Notes: generated from the letters alone by a model not told the origin. A stretch of DNA of 64,000 bases from Candidatus Tabaqchalia intestinavium (GCA_904420005.1 CAJFTT010000042.1:104463-168462); one strand, 5' to 3'. Counted from the first letter of the stretch, positions 26,733 to 36,189 are shown. Program-made: numbers and translations.

Positions 26733-27752
26733 TCAGAACTGGTTGAGAAACCGCATATCGTTCTCAAACAGCAGGCGCATGTCCGTGATGTTATACCGCA
26801 GCATGGCGATCCGCTCCAGCCCTAAGCCGAAAGCAAAGCCGCTGTATTCCTCCGGATCAATGTCGCACTCGGCCAGCACCTTGGGATGTACCATACCGGC
26901 GCCAAGGATCTCAATCCAGCCTTCTCCCTTGCACAGGCGGCAGCCTTCGCCATGGCAGGCAAAGCATTGCACATCCATCTCTGCCGACGGCTCCGTGAAG
27001 GGGAAATGATGCGGGCGGAAACGCGTCTTGGTCTCTTCTCCGTAAAGCGCTTTGGCAAACACGTCAAGGGACCCTTTCAGGTCGGACATGGTGATGCCAT
27101 GGTCGACAACCAGTCCCTCCATCTGATGAAACATCGGCGAGTGCGTCGCGTCCACCTCGTCCGAACGATAGACCCGGCCCGGTGCAACCACACGGATCGG
27201 CGGCTTGGTCTGCTTCATTACGCGCACCTGAACCGATGAGGTCTGCGTGCGCAGCAGCACATTATCGTCAATATAAAACGTATCCTGCGTATCGCGCGCA
27301 GAGTGGTTTTTCGGCATGTTGAGCGCTTCGAAATTATAGTAATCATATTCAATCTCCGGCCCGCTCGCGATGGAAAATCCCATACCGATGAAAATGTCAC
27401 GAATTTCATTGGTGACGATCGCCAACGGGTGCCGGTGCCCCAGAGGGCGCGGCGTACCCGGCATGGTCACGTCAAGGGTTTCGGCCTGCAGCCGCGCTTC
27501 CAGCGCCGCTTCCTCCATTTTGTTCATGCATTCGGCGAAATGCGCTTCCAGCTCCGCGCGCACTTCGTTTGCCAGCTGACCGATGACCGGCCGCTCTTCC
27601 GCGGACAGCTTCCCCATCTGCTTGAGCACGCCTGTCAGCTCGCCCTTCTTGCCCAGAAACCGCACCCGCAGCTCCTCCAGCTCCTGTTTGGAGCGGACGT
27701 TCTCCAGCGCGGCATGCGCCGCAGTCCTGATCGCATCCAACTGCTCTTTCAT
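26733..27752 (-). CDS. pheS: phenylalanyl-tRNA synthetase alpha subunit
   Basis: 339 residues from ATG 27752 (ribosome site GGAG). N-terminal coiled coil for tRNA binding, then the class II catalytic core: [16 protein letters not shown], motif 2 around [31 protein letters not shown] zinc-type insert ([12 protein letters not shown]) and motif 3 [14 protein letters not shown]. Forms the charging enzyme with PheT. Expression is under the T-box leader directly upstream. Confidence 0.97.
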   Translation of the reverse strand: MKEQLDAIRTAAHAALENVRSKQELEELRVRFLGKKGELTGVLKQMGKLSAEERPVIGQLANEVRAELEAHFAECMNKMEEAALEARLQAETLDVTMPGTPRPLGHRHPLAIVTNEIRDIFIGMGFSIASGPEIEYDYYNFEALNMPKNHSARDTQDTFYIDDNVLLRTQTSSVQVRVMKQTKPPIRVVAPGRVYRSDEVDATHSPMFHQMEGLVVDHGITMSDLKGSLDVFAKALYGEETKTRFRPHHFPFTEPSAEMDVQCFACHGEGCRLCKGEGWIEILGAGMVHPKVLAECDIDPEEYSGFAFGLGLERIAMLRYNITDMRLLFENDMRFLNQF

Positions 27753-27814
27753 GATCGTTGCTCCTTCCATTCGATTTTCCAAAATTTCTGGTTGTTTTTC
27801 ATTCGCGCGGACAC

Positions 27815-28117
27815 AAAAAAAGCCTTCCTCCCCTGTCAGGGACGAAAGCTCTCGCTTCGTGGTACCACCCTACTTCGCCGCAAAACGGCCTTTCCCGGGA
27901 GCCAGCACTCCCGCTGCATATAACGGTGCATCCCGTCCCTGCCTACTGTTCGTTCAGCTGGGCCGCTCCAAAGTGAACTTCAGCCATGTCCGCCCTGACG
28001 GCGCTCGCAGCAAATGCACCGTCTCTCTGTACAGGACCCTTTTCCACGGCTTACTCTCTTCTTCTCCGCGTTATTCTTTTTGAAGCGCGAAAAGTTTCGC
28101 ATTTTTGCGCTTCATTG
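27815..28117 (-). promoter_or_regulatory. T-box leader of pheST
   Basis: About 300 bases of transcribed leader. The conserved T-box AGGGTGGTACCACG is on the minus strand at 27858-27871, overlapping an antiterminator helix. It is followed by a terminator (GGGACGAAAGCT side 27839-27850, AGCCTTCCTCCCC side 27821-27833) with a seven-T run ending near 27815. An upstream AGTA and GC-rich Stem I segments are present. A UUC triplet (minus strand 27975-27977, in GAAGTTCACTTT) is the best candidate specifier and would read uncharged tRNA-Phe, fitting pheS. An 8-bp repeat, TGAAGCGC (28081-28088) with GCGCTTCA (28107-28114), forms a hairpin at the transcript start. Confidence 0.92.
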
Positions 28118-28123
28118 GTTATT

Positions 28124-28152
28124 AAGATACTACGCTTCCCGCCACTTGTCAA
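28124..28152 (-). promoter_or_regulatory. promoter of the pheST T-box operon
   Basis: TTGACA (28147-28152) and TATCTT (28124-28129), spacing 17, minus strand. It is back to back with the plus-strand promoter at 28171. Confidence 0.75.
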
Positions 28153-28170
28153 GCATTTTTCCCGCAAATC

Positions 28171-28199
28171 TTGTATACAAACGGATTTTATGGTATAAT
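28171..28199 (+). promoter_or_regulatory. promoter of the 28260 membrane-protein gene
   Basis: TTGTAT (28171-28176) and TATAAT (28194-28199), spacing 17. Divergent from the T-box promoter. Confidence 0.75.
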
Positions 28200-28259
28200 T
28201 GTCCCAAAATATGGCCGGGAAATTTTCATTGACAAAACGGGAAAACGGAGGAAACAAAT

Positions 28260-28808
28260 ATGATGGATATTTATGAAGAACAACTCGTACGCCGGCAGTT
28301 GACGCAAAAAGAACAGCTGACTCGCTATTTCCTTTATGGCTGCCTTTCTGTCGCGCTGGTTCTGCTTGCCGTGTGGGGGTTCTTTTTTAATCAATTCATT
28401 GTGCGGCTGCTGTTCCTTGTGGCAATCGTGCTCGTCATTTGCGACTATTATTATTTTCACAAGGTTCTTTACCGCCTGTCCACGTGCATTGAATATGAAT
28501 ATATCCTTACCAACTGGGACTTGGATTTTGACAAGATCGTGGCGCGCTCTGAACGCAGCCGCCTGATCAGCGTTAACCTGCACTCGGTGGAATGCCTCAC
28601 GCCGGTGGAACTCGCGACCCCGGCGGAGCAGGAAGACGGCAACTTCCGCACTCTGGCGGACGTCAGCATCGGTCCGGACACCCCGGGAGTCTATTATCTC
28701 ATCAGCGACGGGGATAAAACCGGCCGCACGCGTATCGCTTTCTCCCCTTCCGAGAAATTGCTGGACGCCATGCGGCCCATGATCGCGTCCAAATTTCGCC
28801 GTGCATGA
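28260..28808 (+). CDS. uncharacterised two-helix membrane protein (DUF6106-like, tentative)
   Basis: 182 residues; GGAGG eight bases before ATG 28260 (a second ATG follows at once). Two hydrophobic helices at about 23-43 and 47-65, then a soluble C-terminal domain of about 115 residues that starts near IEYEYILTNWDLDFDKIVAR and resembles a PH-like or beta-rich domain. There are no catalytic motifs. Similar proteins in Ruminococcaceae are labelled DUF6106; I am recalling that and could not check it. It stands alone before nnrE/nnrD with a 92-base gap. Confidence 0.75.
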   Translation: MMDIYEEQLVRRQLTQKEQLTRYFLYGCLSVALVLLAVWGFFFNQFIVRLLFLVAIVLVICDYYYFHKVLYRLSTCIEYEYILTNWDLDFDKIVARSERSRLISVNLHSVECLTPVELATPAEQEDGNFRTLADVSIGPDTPGVYYLISDGDKTGRTRIAFSPSEKLLDAMRPMIASKFRRA

Positions 28809-28900
28809 CGGCAACCGTTATTTCCGAAACTCGGCAGCGCATTTTTCTGCATAAGACAAAATAAAATTGCACAAATATTGGATCAGGGAGGGTAACGACA

Positions 28901-30445
28901 ATGAAGGTACTCACAGCAAAAGAAATGCAGCAGACAGAAGCGCGCGTCACCCTGGAAGCCGGCATCCCGCTGGTGCGTCTGATGGACAATGCAGGCTCCG
29001 CCGCGGCGCGCGTCATCCGCAACACCTTTGACGTCCGGCGCGCCAAATGCGTCGTGGTCTGCGGCAATGGCAACAACGGCGGAGACGGCTTGGTAGTCGC
29101 CCGCAAGCTGCAGGAGGCGGAAGCGGATGTCAGCATCATCCTGGCATCCGGCGCACCGCGCACGCAGGATGCGCAGTCCATGCTGGAGCGGGTGAAGATG
29201 CTGGACATTCCCCTTTACGATCTGACGGGTTCGCCGACAGAAATCGGTGTTCTCCTCTCCAGCTGTGATCTGATTGTGGACGCGATCTTTGGGATTGGGT
29301 TCCATGGCGACGTCTCCCCGTTTCATGCGAACCTGATTGACCGGATCAACCGCAGCTCTGCGGTCGTCTATTCGCTCGACATCCCCAGCGGTATCCATGC
29401 GGACACGGGCGATGTGGGCCTGTGCTGTGTGCATGCGGATTGCACCATTTCCTTCACTGCGCCCAAGCCGGCGCATGTCAACGTTCAATGCTCGGCATAC
29501 TGCGGCCGGATTGAAGTGGTGGATATCGGCATTCCGCAGCAACTTTTGCAGGAAGCGTCCTCGTCCCTGGCGCTGATCGATAAGGACATGGTGCGCAATG
29601 CGTTGCCCTCCCGGCGAATTGACGCCAATAAAGGCGATTTTGGCCGCCTGCTCGCGTTTTGCGGCAGCTACAGCATGCCCGGCGCAGCGTTGCTCGCCTC
29701 CTCTGCCGCGGTGCGCAGCGGCGTGGGTCTCGTGCAGTTGGCGATCAACGCGCAGGCTTACCCGCTGGTCGCAGGGAAAATTCCCGAAATCACCTATCTC
29801 CCCCTTCCGGCCAAAAGCGCGGTCTCGATCGATTTCGACGCGGCCTGTCCTGATATTTCCCGCGCGCTTTCCCGCGCGACCTGCGTGCTGTTCGGCTGTG
29901 GGATTTCGACCGATCCGCAGAATGTTTCCCTGCTGGCGTTTGTTCTGGAAAACGCGCGTTGCCCGATTGTGCTGGACGCCGATGGTATAAATCTGCTGGC
30001 GCAGAATATAGATTTATTACAAAAAGCTTCCGCCCCGATCGTGATGACGCCGCATCCCGGCGAAATGGCGCGCCTGCTTGGGCGTAGTGTGGAGGAAGTG
30101 CAGAGCAGCCGGCTGGACACCGCGCGGGAAGCAGCGTCACGTTTCGGCGCGGTCGTCGTGCTCAAAGGCGCCTATACGCTGGTTGCCGCACCTTCTGGTC
30201 TCGTGTTGTGCAACAATACTGGCAACCCGGGCCTTGCGACTGCAGGTTCCGGCGATGTATTGGCCGGGATGATCGCCGCTTTCGCAGCCCAGGGGATCGA
30301 AGGCCTGGATGCGGCCATGAGCGGCGTTTATCTGCACGGCCTTGCGGGCGATGCCTGCGCCGCTCGGCTGTCCCAATACGCCATGACGCCTTCCGATCTG
30401 GTGGAGGAGCTGCCGCATACGCTTTTGCATCTTTTTGAACGTTAG
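28901..30445 (+). CDS. nnrD: bifunctional NAD(P)H-hydrate epimerase / ADP-dependent dehydratase
   Basis: 514 residues, two fused repair enzymes. The N-terminal YjeF_N domain (1-210) has VCGNGNNGGDGLVVAR and DAIFGIGFHGDVS and epimerises damaged NAD(P)HX. The C-terminal ribokinase-like domain (about 225-500) has GDFGRLLAFCGSYSMPGAAL, MTPHPGEMARLLG and NTGNPGLATAGSGDVLAGMI and dehydrates the S form using ADP. Ribosome site AGGGAGG precedes ATG 28901. The lipoprotein gene follows after 11 bases. Confidence 0.96.
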   Translation: MKVLTAKEMQQTEARVTLEAGIPLVRLMDNAGSAAARVIRNTFDVRRAKCVVVCGNGNNGGDGLVVARKLQEAEADVSIILASGAPRTQDAQSMLERVKMLDIPLYDLTGSPTEIGVLLSSCDLIVDAIFGIGFHGDVSPFHANLIDRINRSSAVVYSLDIPSGIHADTGDVGLCCVHADCTISFTAPKPAHVNVQCSAYCGRIEVVDIGIPQQLLQEASSSLALIDKDMVRNALPSRRIDANKGDFGRLLAFCGSYSMPGAALLASSAAVRSGVGLVQLAINAQAYPLVAGKIPEITYLPLPAKSAVSIDFDAACPDISRALSRATCVLFGCGISTDPQNVSLLAFVLENARCPIVLDADGINLLAQNIDLLQKASAPIVMTPHPGEMARLLGRSVEEVQSSRLDTAREAASRFGAVVVLKGAYTLVAAPSGLVLCNNTGNPGLATAGSGDVLAGMIAAFAAQGIEGLDAAMSGVYLHGLAGDACAARLSQYAMTPSDLVEELPHTLLHLFER

Positions 30446-30456
30446 GATGATCTGCA

Positions 30457-30993
30457 TTGAAAAGGGTTATCGCTGCCGTCGTGTCCGTTGGGTTTCTCGT
30501 TGTGTTATTTGCCGTGCTTGTCTCCTGCCGGGGGCAGGAGCCGGAACCAAACGGTTTGGATCTGCTGCGCAAGCCCTTTTCCTGTGAAATGCGTTTCTCC
30601 GTTGCACAACGGGAATTCACCGCGCTGTTTACAAAATATAGCAGCGACAATCTTCTCCTGGAAATGCAAACGCCGGAATCCGTCGAAGGCCTTGGATTCG
30701 GTTACACACCGGAGGAAGTCAGCGTTTCGCTCAAAGGCGTCAAGCTGTCGCTCGCGCTCGATCAGTTCCCGATGTCCTCTGTGGGAAATATCCTCTTTTC
30801 CCTATATAACGAGTCGGGCGGCGAGGATTTGCAGGTCACGCGGCAGGGGGATGAACTGTTGCTGACACAGCCGGTTTTCTCTGACACCGCGGTTATTGTG
30901 TTCGATGCGCAAACGCTTGTGCCCAAACGGATGTACACAGAAAAATCTGGATTATCCATTGATTATTCCAACTACGTTCTGCTGGATGCGTAA
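30457..30993 (+). CDS. putative lipoprotein of unknown function
   Basis: 178 residues from a TTG start with AGGATGATC upstream. N-terminal MKRVIAAVVSVGF then a hydrophobic stretch ending in the lipobox LVSC (Cys about residue 24), so it should be exported and lipid-anchored. The mature part is rich in beta-strand pattern and resembles LolA/DUF4292-type lipoprotein folds only loosely. It is 11 bases behind nnrD and is followed by a terminator. Confidence 0.8.
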   Translation: MKRVIAAVVSVGFLVVLFAVLVSCRGQEPEPNGLDLLRKPFSCEMRFSVAQREFTALFTKYSSDNLLLEMQTPESVEGLGFGYTPEEVSVSLKGVKLSLALDQFPMSSVGNILFSLYNESGGEDLQVTRQGDELLLTQPVFSDTAVIVFDAQTLVPKRMYTEKSGLSIDYSNYVLLDA

Positions 30994-31018
30994 TTGCCGT
31001 TTTATACAGTCCACAACG

Positions 31019-31065
31019 GCCGCCTAAGCCGCGCATCTTTTCTGCGCCGCTTGGCGGCTGTTTGT
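31019..31065 (+). terminator. terminator after the lipoprotein gene
   Basis: Long near-perfect stem, GCCGCC..AAGC..GCGCA (31019-31035) with TGCGC..GCTT..GGCGGC (31043-31058), then TGTTTGTT. Confidence 0.75.
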
Positions 31066-31108
31066 TCGAATGGATTTTGTGAAAAAGAGCAAGAAAGAAG
31101 GACAAAAA

Positions 31109-32047
31109 ATGAGAATCGCAAAAAAAATGACGGAACTCATTGGTAATACACCACTGCTGGAAGTAACCCGCCTGGAGCGGCAGCACGGCCTCTCGGCGCG
31201 TGTTTTAGTCAAGATCGAAAGCTTCAATCCCGCAGGCAGCGTCAAAGACCGCGTCGCACTCGCGATGGTAGAGGATGCGCTGCAACGCGGCGTTCTGAAG
31301 GAAGGAGATGTCATCATCGAGCCGACCAGCGGCAATACTGGCATTGGACTTGCCGCCGTGGCCGCATGCTATGGACTTCGCGTTATTCTCACCATGCCTG
31401 AAACCATGAGCCAGGAGCGTCAAAAGCTCATCCGGGCTTACGGCGCGCAGATTGTGCTCACACCGGGTGAGCTGGGGATGCAGGGCGCAGTGGACAAGGC
31501 TGAGCAACTGCATCGCGCTCTGCCAGGCAGCATGATCGCCGGGCAGTTCTCCAATCCCGTCAACCCTGCTGCACACGTCGCTACCACCGGGCCGGAAATC
31601 TGGCGGGATACCGATGGACAGGTGGACATTTTCGTCGCGGGCGTGGGTACCGGCGGGACGCTTTCCGGCGTCGGAAGTTTCCTCAAGGAGAAAAATCCGC
31701 GCATCCAGATCATCGCCGTCGAGCCGAAAGAATCGCCGTTGCTGTCGGGCGGCACAGCCGCGGCACACGGCATCCAGGGAATCGGCGCGAATTTTATCCC
31801 CGAAAATTTCCGGCGTGACCTCCCTGACGAGATCTTCCCTGTCGCCACACAGGACGCCGTACGCACTGCAAAAGCCCTCACGCAGCAGGAAGGCGTTTTC
31901 GCCGGTATTTCCTCCGGCGCAGCTCTGTTTGCCGCATTATCCGTTGCTGCACGGCCGGATAATGCGAATAAAACCATCGTTGCGTTGCTGCCCGACACCG
32001 GCGAACGGTATTTGTCCACGGCGTTGGGCGATCCCGACGCAGAGTAA
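31109..32047 (+). CDS. cysK: cysteine synthase A (O-acetylserine sulfhydrylase)
   Basis: 312 residues. PLP enzyme that makes cysteine from O-acetylserine and sulfide. Lys in NPAGSVKDRVAL carries PLP; PTSGNTGIGLA binds the substrate carboxylate, and GVGTGGTLSGVG binds phosphate. ATG 31109 has GAAGGA six bases upstream and begins MRIAKKMTELIGNTPLLE. An earlier in-frame ATG (31070) has no ribosome site. No cysE is nearby. Confidence 0.96.
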   Translation: MRIAKKMTELIGNTPLLEVTRLERQHGLSARVLVKIESFNPAGSVKDRVALAMVEDALQRGVLKEGDVIIEPTSGNTGIGLAAVAACYGLRVILTMPETMSQERQKLIRAYGAQIVLTPGELGMQGAVDKAEQLHRALPGSMIAGQFSNPVNPAAHVATTGPEIWRDTDGQVDIFVAGVGTGGTLSGVGSFLKEKNPRIQIIAVEPKESPLLSGGTAAAHGIQGIGANFIPENFRRDLPDEIFPVATQDAVRTAKALTQQEGVFAGISSGAALFAALSVAARPDNANKTIVALLPDTGERYLSTALGDPDAE

Positions 32048-32131
32048 CCGGAAAAACAAAGGGCACATTGTGTACCGCACGGATGTTTTCTGCTGCCAAC
32101 ATGCCATCTTGGTGCGTTCATCTGTTTATAG

Positions 32132-32177
32132 CTGCGTCTGCTGAATTCATGCCACAAAAAAGCAGACGCAGTTTTTA
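32132..32177 (+). terminator. terminator of cysK
   Basis: CTGCGTCTGCT (32132-32142) and AGCAGACGCAG (32161-32171), 11 bp, followed by TTTTTAT. Confidence 0.85.
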
Positions 32178-32621
32178 TAAACTTTTTCCCTTATCTGCCC
32201 CTACCTTCGGCGAACAAAATGGCAACGCGCCCGACGCAGCTGGAATCGATATAGACCCGTTCCCTGCCTGGCGACATCCTCTCACTGTCAGGCTGTAGTC
32301 TTGTTCCCCTTCACTTCCACCGCTGGATCCGTGGTATTTTTGCGGCAGGCAAGGCCGGCGAGGCTAGACATGCGCCCGGGCGAGAGAAACGCGGCCAACC
32401 GCCTGTTTGACATCACAAAAAGTGTTTTCCCTGGTTTACTCAGGGCAGATTCGGCATATACCGCCTTGCATAAAGGGGAAAGACGCTATCATTCCGGTAA
32501 ACACTCTTGTCAATCTATGAATTTTTCTTGCCGACAGAATCAGAATGATCGCAATAGCAAGTAAAAAAAGGGGACCTTGGATCCAGCGTCCACGAATTTC
32601 AAGCGGACCATTTACCAAAAT
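32178..32621. other. gene-less interval between cysK and the SCIFF maturase gene
   Basis: About 440 bases with no frame that has a ribosome site or recognisable product. A minus-strand TTGACA at 32506-32511 has no good -10 partner. An AGTGTTT/AAACACT pair flanks about 85 bases. I see nothing I can name. Confidence 0.5.
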
Positions 32622-32651
32622 AAAAAAGCGAGACAGACGTCTCGCTTTTTT
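32622..32651 (-). terminator. terminator of the SCIFF maturase gene
   Basis: Perfect 13-bp stem, AAAAAAGCGAGAC (32622-32634) and GTCTCGCTTTTTT (32639-32651), 4-base loop, with A/T tracts on both sides. It begins 10 bases after the stop at 32661. Confidence 0.9.
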
Positions 32652-32660
32652 ATTTTACAC

Positions 32661-34022
32661 TCATTCCTCCTGCAACCGTTCCATAACTTTGAGGAAAATC
32701 GCACATTCCACGCGCTTGCGCTCCAGTTCGCAGGAAACTTTATGCGGCGTGAAAATATCTTTTGCATATTTGTGATTGTTCGCGTTACAGCCGCCGCTGC
32801 AGTAAAACCTCGCCCAACATTCCGGACAATCTTTTTTATTGTATACATTGGCCGTGGCAAACGTGTGTTTGAGCTCTTTGTTGAGCTCTCCCGTCAAGAC
32901 GCTGCCCATGCAGAACTGCGCATCGCCGACGAACTGATGGCAGGGATAGATATCGCCATCCGGCGTGATCGCGACATATTCATTGCCCGCGCCGCAGCCG
33001 CGAAGCCGCTTGATGGCACAGGGGCCCTGCTCGAGATCGATCATGAAATGGAAAAAGTTGAAGGCCTTCCCTGCCTTTTTCCTCTCCCACAGCACAGTCG
33101 CGAGCTTCTCATATTCCTCCTGAATGCGCGGCACATCTTCCTCCGTGATGGCATAAGGTTCGCCGGGATCTGCGACCACCGGCTCCACGGAAATCTGATC
33201 GAACCCGAGGGAAGCCAGGTGCAGCACATCCTCACAAAAATCCAAATTGTATTTGGTAAAAGTACCGCGGACATAATAGTCCCCTTCGCGCATCTGGACA
33301 AATTTCTGGAAATGCGGGACAATCTGGTCATAAGACCCCATCCGGTCGACGCGATGGCGCACGCGGTCATTGACCTCTTTCCGCCCGTCGAGCGACAGCA
33401 CCACATTGCTCATTTCCCGGTTGATGTATTCCATTTTCGGCTCATCCAGCAGGACGCCGTTAGTGGTGATGGTGAAACGGAAATTCTTGCCGAATTCCTT
33501 CTCCCGGCTGCGCGCATATTCGACAATCTGCTTGACGACCTCAAAATTCATCAGCGGCTCGCCGCCGAAGAAATCCACCTCCAAATTGCGACGGTTGGCG
33601 GATTTTTCCAGCAGGAAATCAATGGCCGCCTTCCCTACTTCAAACGGCATTTTCATGCGTCCGCCGCCAAAGTCGCCTGTGGAAGCGAAGCAATAGTCGC
33701 AGCGCAGATTGCAGTCATGCGCGATATGCAGGCACATGGCCTTGATGGGCGAATCGATATCCGTGCGCACGGTGAAATGCTCGTCCGGCGTGAACAGCAG
33801 CCCATCCTGATACAGCGCATAAATCTCCCCATAAGATTCCTTGAGCAGATCCGAAGGATATTCCTCCTCCAGCGCGGTCAGCGCCTGCTGCGGAATCGTC
33901 TCCGAAAGCGGCGGGGTAAGATAATCCAGCAGATCATAAATGATCTTATCCACCACATGCACTGCGCCGCTGTGAATATCCAACACAATATAGATCCCGT
34001 TTTGGGTATATTTGTGAATCAT
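32661..34022 (-). CDS. scfB: SCIFF-peptide thioether maturase (radical SAM/SPASM)
   Basis: 453 residues. N-terminal precursor-recognition region, radical SAM motif CNLRCDYCF (about residue 105), and a C-terminal SPASM region with the auxiliary-cluster cysteines (GCGAGNEYVAITPDGDIYPC, then DCPECWARFYCSGGCNAN). This matches SCIFF maturases, which install Cys-alpha thioether links in the small Cys-rich peptide encoded 120 bases upstream. The biological role of SCIFF is unknown although the pair is near-universal in Clostridia. Confidence 0.95.
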   Translation of the reverse strand: MIHKYTQNGIYIVLDIHSGAVHVVDKIIYDLLDYLTPPLSETIPQQALTALEEEYPSDLLKESYGEIYALYQDGLLFTPDEHFTVRTDIDSPIKAMCLHIAHDCNLRCDYCFASTGDFGGGRMKMPFEVGKAAIDFLLEKSANRRNLEVDFFGGEPLMNFEVVKQIVEYARSREKEFGKNFRFTITTNGVLLDEPKMEYINREMSNVVLSLDGRKEVNDRVRHRVDRMGSYDQIVPHFQKFVQMREGDYYVRGTFTKYNLDFCEDVLHLASLGFDQISVEPVVADPGEPYAITEEDVPRIQEEYEKLATVLWERKKAGKAFNFFHFMIDLEQGPCAIKRLRGCGAGNEYVAITPDGDIYPCHQFVGDAQFCMGSVLTGELNKELKHTFATANVYNKKDCPECWARFYCSGGCNANNHKYAKDIFTPHKVSCELERKRVECAIFLKVMERLQEE

Positions 34023-34142
34023 TTTTCATTCCTCCATCTATTTGAAACGGAAAGGCCCGCAGGCTTTCCGTGGCGCATCCCGGCAGAGCAAAACAAAACG
34101 GGGACAATCGTCCCCGTCAGCGCGCATGCCTTTTGGGCAAGA

Positions 34143-34298
34143 TTATTCCTTATCTTTCTTCAGATTTTCACACTTCTGGTTGGCAACCGTGCAGGAAGTC
34201 TTGCAGGCGGACTGGCAAGAAGTCTGGCATTCGCCGCAGCCGCCCTTGATCGCGCTGGCCTTGAGCTTCGCTCCGGAAATCGTTTTGATGTGCGTCAT
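34143..34298 (-). CDS. scfA: SCIFF ribosomally made peptide precursor
   Basis: 51 residues from ATG 34298 with GGAGGAG eight bases upstream. Leader MTHIKTISGAKLKASAIKGG, then six Cys at 21, 24, 28, 32, 36 and 43 (the six cysteines in forty-five residues pattern), ending in a Lys-rich tail. It is the substrate for the adjacent maturase. It has its own strong promoter. Confidence 0.95.
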   Translation of the reverse strand: MTHIKTISGAKLKASAIKGGCGECQTSCQSACKTSCTVANQKCENLKKDKE

Positions 34299-34344
34299 TT
34301 CGAACACTCCTCCAAAAAATTTCTTTCCCTCGACCTTTTTGTCC

Positions 34345-34373
34345 ATTATATCATAAGGATGCAGATATTTCAA
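34345..34373 (-). promoter_or_regulatory. sigma-A promoter of scfA-scfB
   Basis: TTGAAA (34368-34373), 17 bases, TATAAT (34345-34350), minus strand. It overlaps the last codons of the TIGR04086 gene (stop at 34374), so SCIFF is transcribed separately. Confidence 0.8.
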
Positions 34374-34769
34374 TCACTTTCTTCGAATATTCATCGCGAG
34401 GATGCCGCCCAACGCGCCAAAACCGACAGAGAAAAGCGCCTTGATCAGAAACGTCCCAAACAGATTGAGCGCAAAGCCGGCGGCCGCCCCAATCAGCGAC
34501 ACGACCAGAATATAAAGCGCCCCCACCACGGATCCCATGATCAGCCCGTTCTGCCGCGCCAGACGCGCGCAGGCAAAGCCTCCGAACAAGGTCGAGAGGC
34601 TGATGATAATAAAGGACAGGAAATATCCGCTGTTGCGCGGCAGATTCTGAATCAGCATGAAAACAGAAAACAAAATCAGCAGCACAATACTGCTCACAAC
34701 CGCGACAACCACGCCCATGGCGATGGGTTTGACACAATGCTTGGCATCGATCCGCACACGATTACTCAT
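34374..34769 (-). CDS. TIGR04086-family membrane protein
   Basis: 131 residues, four hydrophobic helices (about 15-40, 47-66, 72-95, 100-125), ending NIRRK. FGGFACARLARQNGLIMG and GALYILVVSLIGAAAGF match the TIGR04086 family, which is common near yajC in Clostridia. The function is unknown. Ribosome site GGGAG nine bases before ATG. Confidence 0.85.
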   Translation of the reverse strand: MSNRVRIDAKHCVKPIAMGVVVAVVSSIVLLILFSVFMLIQNLPRNSGYFLSFIIISLSTLFGGFACARLARQNGLIMGSVVGALYILVVSLIGAAAGFALNLFGTFLIKALFSVGFGALGGILAMNIRRK

Positions 34770-34848
34770 CTCATAACACTCCCGAATTCAGCTTTGTTTC
34801 ATCTTTATTCAGAAGTGTCCAAGAATATGTGTCAAATGCTCCGGATTC

Positions 34849-35133
34849 TCATTCGTCGTGGATCGTCTCGTTGGACGCGATGGCGATCTTGAGCAGCTTG
34901 ATCTTGGTGCGGTCGGCCCCCGTCTCCAGCACAACGGTGTCCTCCTTGATGCTGACGATCCGGCCCACGATTCCCCCCGTCGTGGTGACATTGTCGCCCA
35001 CCTGCAAGTCGTTTCTCATCTTCGCGATGGCTTTATCCTTCTTGCTCTGCGGCCGGATGAACAGGAAATAGAACACCAGCACCATAACCACCAGCAACCC
35101 AAGGGAAATCCACGTTTGCACGTTGCCGTTCAT
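34849..35133 (-). CDS. yajC: preprotein translocase accessory subunit YajC
   Basis: 94 residues; ATG 35133 after GGAGGT. One membrane helix (about 8-26), then the signature YFLFIRPQSKKDKAIAKMRN and the DUF short domain LQVGDNVTTTGGIVGRIVSI. It is an auxiliary of SecDF/Sec; no secDF is next to it. Confidence 0.95.
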   Translation of the reverse strand: MNGNVQTWISLGLLVVMVLVFYFLFIRPQSKKDKAIAKMRNDLQVGDNVTTTGGIVGRIVSIKEDTVVLETGADRTKIKLLKIAIASNETIHDE

Positions 35134-35190
35134 AATCAATACCTCCATGTTTTCAATTACGCTTTATTATATCGCCGCCTTCGCGGGAAA

Positions 35191-36087
35191 TCAACAGTTT
35201 TCTTTGTCCTCCAAAGCACTTTGCAGCAAACTTTCCAGCTCCTTGGCCGTAAAGTGATAGGACTTTTCACAGAAATGGCAGGTGATTTCCGTCACTTCCT
35301 GCTCCTCAGCAAGCCGACGAAGCTCGGTCTCGCCCAGGCTCAACAGGGTGCGTTCGACAAATTCTCTGCTGCAATGGCAGCGATAGGCCGTTGGAATTTC
35401 ATCAAGCACCTCAAACTCCATTCCTGCGAACACACGAGCGGTCATGTCCTGCAAGGAAAGCCCGCTGTCCAGCATTGCCGTCACATCCGGCAGCGCGGCG
35501 ACATTGCGTTCCAGCTGCGAGACAACCGCCTCATCCGCCATAGGCAGCAGCTGCATCAGCAGGCCGCCCGCCGCGCGGATATGCAGGTCCGTGTCCACCA
35601 GCACGCCCAGTGCGCAGGCGGTAGGAATTTGCTCACTCCTGGCAAAATACTGCGTGACGTCCTCCGCGATCTCCCCGGAAACCAGCGGAACAGAACCGGA
35701 ATATGGCTCCCGCAGGCCCAAATCCTTGACCACGTAAAGATTTCCTTCCCGGCCGACAGCGCCGGAAACATCCAAATGGCCCCGCGCATTGAGCGGCAAA
35801 TCCACCAGAGGATTATTCACGCAGCCTCGCACATTGCCGTGCGAATCGGAAACCGCCAGGATCGTGCCAGCCGGCCCGTTGCCCTGAATGCGCAGCGTGA
35901 CGCTGTCCTTTTCTCCTTTGAGCGTGATCCCCATAAGCGATGCGGCGGTCAGCGTGCGCCCAAGCGCGGCGCTGATCGTCGGCGTTGTATGATGGATCGT
36001 CCTTGCTTCTTCCACGATTTCCCTGCTGTCTGTGGCGAAGCAAACGGCGCTGCCGTCTTTGGTGATCGACCGAAGAATCCGGCTCAT
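35191..36087 (-). CDS. hslO: redox-regulated chaperone Hsp33
   Basis: 298 residues from ATG 36087 (AAGGA eight bases upstream). N-terminal substrate-binding domain and the C-terminal zinc redox switch, CHCSREFVERTLLSLG (CxC) and TCHFCEKSYHF (CxxC). Zinc release and disulfide formation under oxidative stress turn on holdase activity. Confidence 0.96.
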   Translation of the reverse strand: MSRILRSITKDGSAVCFATDSREIVEEARTIHHTTPTISAALGRTLTAASLMGITLKGEKDSVTLRIQGNGPAGTILAVSDSHGNVRGCVNNPLVDLPLNARGHLDVSGAVGREGNLYVVKDLGLREPYSGSVPLVSGEIAEDVTQYFARSEQIPTACALGVLVDTDLHIRAAGGLLMQLLPMADEAVVSQLERNVAALPDVTAMLDSGLSLQDMTARVFAGMEFEVLDEIPTAYRCHCSREFVERTLLSLGETELRRLAEEQEVTEITCHFCEKSYHFTAKELESLLQSALEDKENC

Positions 36088-36189
36088 GCAGCTCGTCCTT
36101 TCTTTCATAGGTAATAGGTAATTGGGCATTTTGTGTAAGCTTGCCTACGGATATCTTGACGCATTCATACCCGTGCAGATAGGTTCTCC

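Noticed and set aside
32436..32618. 60-codon minus-strand frame with a hydrophobic stretch
   Set aside because: No ribosome site, lies beyond the maturase terminator, and no promoter fits.
32577..34892. Very long plus-strand open frame opposite the SCIFF maturase, scfA and TIGR04086 genes
   Set aside because: It is the antisense shadow of well-supported genes in GC-rich DNA, rich in His/Arg, with no ribosome site or family motif.
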